From Bacillota bacterium (GTDB lineage Bacteria; Bacillota; Clostridia; Lachnospirales; Lachnospiraceae): a DNA stretch of 5,170 nt. Each line of letters opens with the position of its first letter. Position 1 is the stretch's first letter. This document shows, piece by piece, positions 4,662 to 5,170 of this stretch. The stretch lies in assembly GCA_017861355.1 (NCBI GenBank), contig JAGFXQ010000265.1:1-5170 (forward strand), read 5' to 3'. The notes beneath the pieces are model-generated. The model worked only from the letters and a program-made list of their open reading frames with translations, did not search any database and was not told the DNA's origin. A program made the position numbers and the translations under genes.

Positions 4662-4690
4662 ATAGAAAGTTCGCGAAGCGTGCTTTCTAT
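4662..4690. repeat. hairpin with GCGAAGCG core between tRNA-Glu and the CAT tRNA
   Basis: Outer arms ATAGAAAG (4662-4669) and CTTTCTAT (4683-4690) and inner arms CGC (4672-4674) and GCG (4678-4680) around GAA form an interrupted hairpin. No T-run follows on either strand, so it is unlikely to be a terminator. It may be a processing site in the tRNA precursor or a copy of a dispersed intergenic repeat. Confidence 0.55.
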
Positions 4691-4707
4691 TGTATTATTT
4701 ATTACAA

Positions 4708-4779
4708 TGACTCCAAGGGGATTTGAACCCCTGTTACCGCCGTGAAAGGGCGGTGTCTTAACCGCTTGACCATGGAGCC
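4708..4779 (-). tRNA. tRNA-Glu (TTC)
   Basis: Cloverleaf: acceptor GGCTCCA/TGGAGTC with one G-U pair, short D-arm with AAGCGGTTA, anticodon stem CCGCC/GGCGG with loop CTTTCAC giving anticodon TTC, T-arm AGGGG/CCCCT with TTCAAAT. Discriminator A, CCA not encoded. Besides translation, glutamyl-tRNA can feed haem synthesis; whether it does here is unknown. A near-perfect promoter lies immediately upstream. Confidence 0.96.
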
Positions 4780-4788
4780 GTATTAGTG

Positions 4789-4818
4789 ATTATAACATAC
4801 GATATTTATCAATGTCAA
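4789..4818 (-). promoter_or_regulatory. consensus sigma-A promoter for tRNA-Glu and downstream tRNAs
   Basis: On the minus strand a perfect TTGACA (4818-4813) and a perfect TATAAT (4794-4789) are 18 nt apart, with TGT before the -10 (extended -10). The expected start near 4782 leaves only about 3 nt before the mature 5' end of tRNA-Glu. This lets tRNA-Glu and its followers be made independently of the rRNA operon. Confidence 0.85.
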
Positions 4819-4846
4819 TCATCTTGACCATAAAACTGTATGTTAT
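4792..4846. repeat. 9-nt inverted repeat framing the tRNA-Glu promoter
   Basis: ATAACATAC (4792-4800) and GTATGTTAT (4838-4846) are exact complements 37 nt apart, with the -35 region of the tRNA-Glu promoter between them. The plus strand within the repeat reads TTGACC (4824-4829), then 17 nt, then TATATG (4847-4852), so the two halves resemble back-to-back promoters. Confidence 0.5.
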
Positions 4847-4902
4847 TATATGACAATTTCTTTTGTATTTATAATCAAATACATAAGATCTTAATCAATT
4901 AA

Positions 4903-4974
4903 CTCCCCGAGTAGGGCTCGAACCTACAACCCCACGGTTAACAGCCGTGTGCTCTACCATTGAGCTATCGAGGA
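4903..4974 (-). tRNA. tRNA-Asn (GTT)
   Basis: Cloverleaf: acceptor TCCTCGA/TCGGGGA, D-arm GCTC/GAGC, anticodon stem CACGG/CCGTG with loop CTGTTAA giving anticodon GTT, T-arm GTAGG/CCTAC with TTCGAGC. Discriminator G, CCA not encoded. It is the first gene after the 23S rRNA with no terminator or convincing promoter between, so it is probably released from the rRNA precursor. Confidence 0.96.
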
Positions 4975-4981
4975 ATACAAG

Positions 4982-5009
4982 ACAAATGAATAGAATTGTA
5001 TTCATTTGT
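4982..5009. repeat. 11-bp hairpin in the 23S to tRNA-Asn spacer
   Basis: ACAAATGAATA (4982-4992) and TATTCATTTGT (4999-5009) pair perfectly around GAATTG. No T-run follows on the minus strand, so it is not a usual terminator. It overlaps an alternative pairing of GAATACAA (4973-4980) with TTGTATTC (4996-5003). It may be an RNase III-type processing stem. Confidence 0.55.
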
Positions 5010-5053
5010 ACAGAGTAACCACACTAGAAAACGATAATTAAAACATCCGATTT

Positions 5054-5070
5054 TGTATTCTTAGAATACA
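5054..5070. repeat. short TGTATTC-TTA-GAATACA hairpin after the 23S 3' end
   Basis: Perfect 7-bp arms around three bases, about 20 nt downstream of the 23S 3' end on the minus strand. The same TGTATTC/GAATACA word recurs at 4997-5003 and 4973-4979, so the spacer can fold in several ways. Confidence 0.4.
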
Positions 5071-5089
5071 TTGTTAACAAACCATTTTT

Positions 5090-5170
5090 AGGTCAAGCCC
5101 TCGACCTATTAGTAACAGTCAGCTACATGCGTTACCGCACTTCCACCTCTGTCCTATCTACCTTGTCGTC
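5090..5170 (-). rRNA. 23S ribosomal RNA, 3' end only
   Basis: Read on the minus strand, the segment carries the conserved 3'-terminal domain of bacterial 23S rRNA: GACAGAGGTGGAAGTG, then GTAGCTGAC, TACTAATAGGTCGAGGGC and the end TTGACC, as in clostridial operons. The gene continues past the right edge; only its last ~80 nt are here. The exact 3' end is set by analogy to E. coli and may be off by a few bases. No 5S rRNA follows in the window, and tRNA-Asn comes next after about 115 nt. Confidence 0.93.

Overview
The window is a low-GC, Gram-positive-style chromosomal segment. Strong AGGAGG/GGAGG ribosome sites, sigma-A type promoters, many intrinsic terminators, a HAAS/DUF1700 membrane protein and a YpsC-like RNA methyltransferase point to the Firmicutes, most likely class Clostridia. 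Lachnospiraceae is a plausible family, but this is inferred from gene style and not proven. It is mostly a housekeeping region: the downstream end of a ribosomal RNA operon with its tRNA cluster, followed by a few small protein genes.

Layout from the right edge, in the direction of transcription of the minus strand: the last ~80 nt of a 23S rRNA gene (5090-5170, running off the window); then tRNA-Asn(GTT), tRNA-Glu(TTC), a CAT-anticodon tRNA, tRNA-Asp(GTC), tRNA-Val(TAC), tRNA-Leu(TAA) and tRNA-Arg(ACG), ending in an intrinsic terminator at 4002-4044. No 5S rRNA lies downstream of the 23S within the window, and none of the seven tRNAs encodes its CCA end. Two internal promoters, before tRNA-Glu and before tRNA-Val, suggest the tRNAs are made both by readthrough from the rRNA operon and independently of it.

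Next on the minus strand come a 155-aa HAAS/DUF1700 two-helix membrane protein (3430-3897) with its own promoter and terminator, an AT-rich gap of about 340 bases, a 109-aa Asn/Ser/Thr-rich disordered protein of unknown function with a very strong ribosome site (2669-2998), a perfect 16-bp terminator hairpin, a single-domain rhodanese (stop at 2228) and a THUMP-domain RNA methyltransferase (949-2097). The methyltransferase has its own near-consensus promoter just behind the rhodanese gene.

The only plus-strand gene is a partial alpha/beta hydrolase of the monoacylglycerol lipase/lysophospholipase type (1-873), which enters from the left edge. It converges on the methyltransferase, and a shared bidirectional terminator lies between them.

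I see no mobile element, CRISPR array or defence system. The points most worth a second look are the low-complexity protein, the palindrome that overlaps the 3' end of tRNA-Leu and sits before tRNA-Arg, the back-to-back promoter-like inverted repeat upstream of tRNA-Glu, and the rRNA-tRNA junction without 5S.
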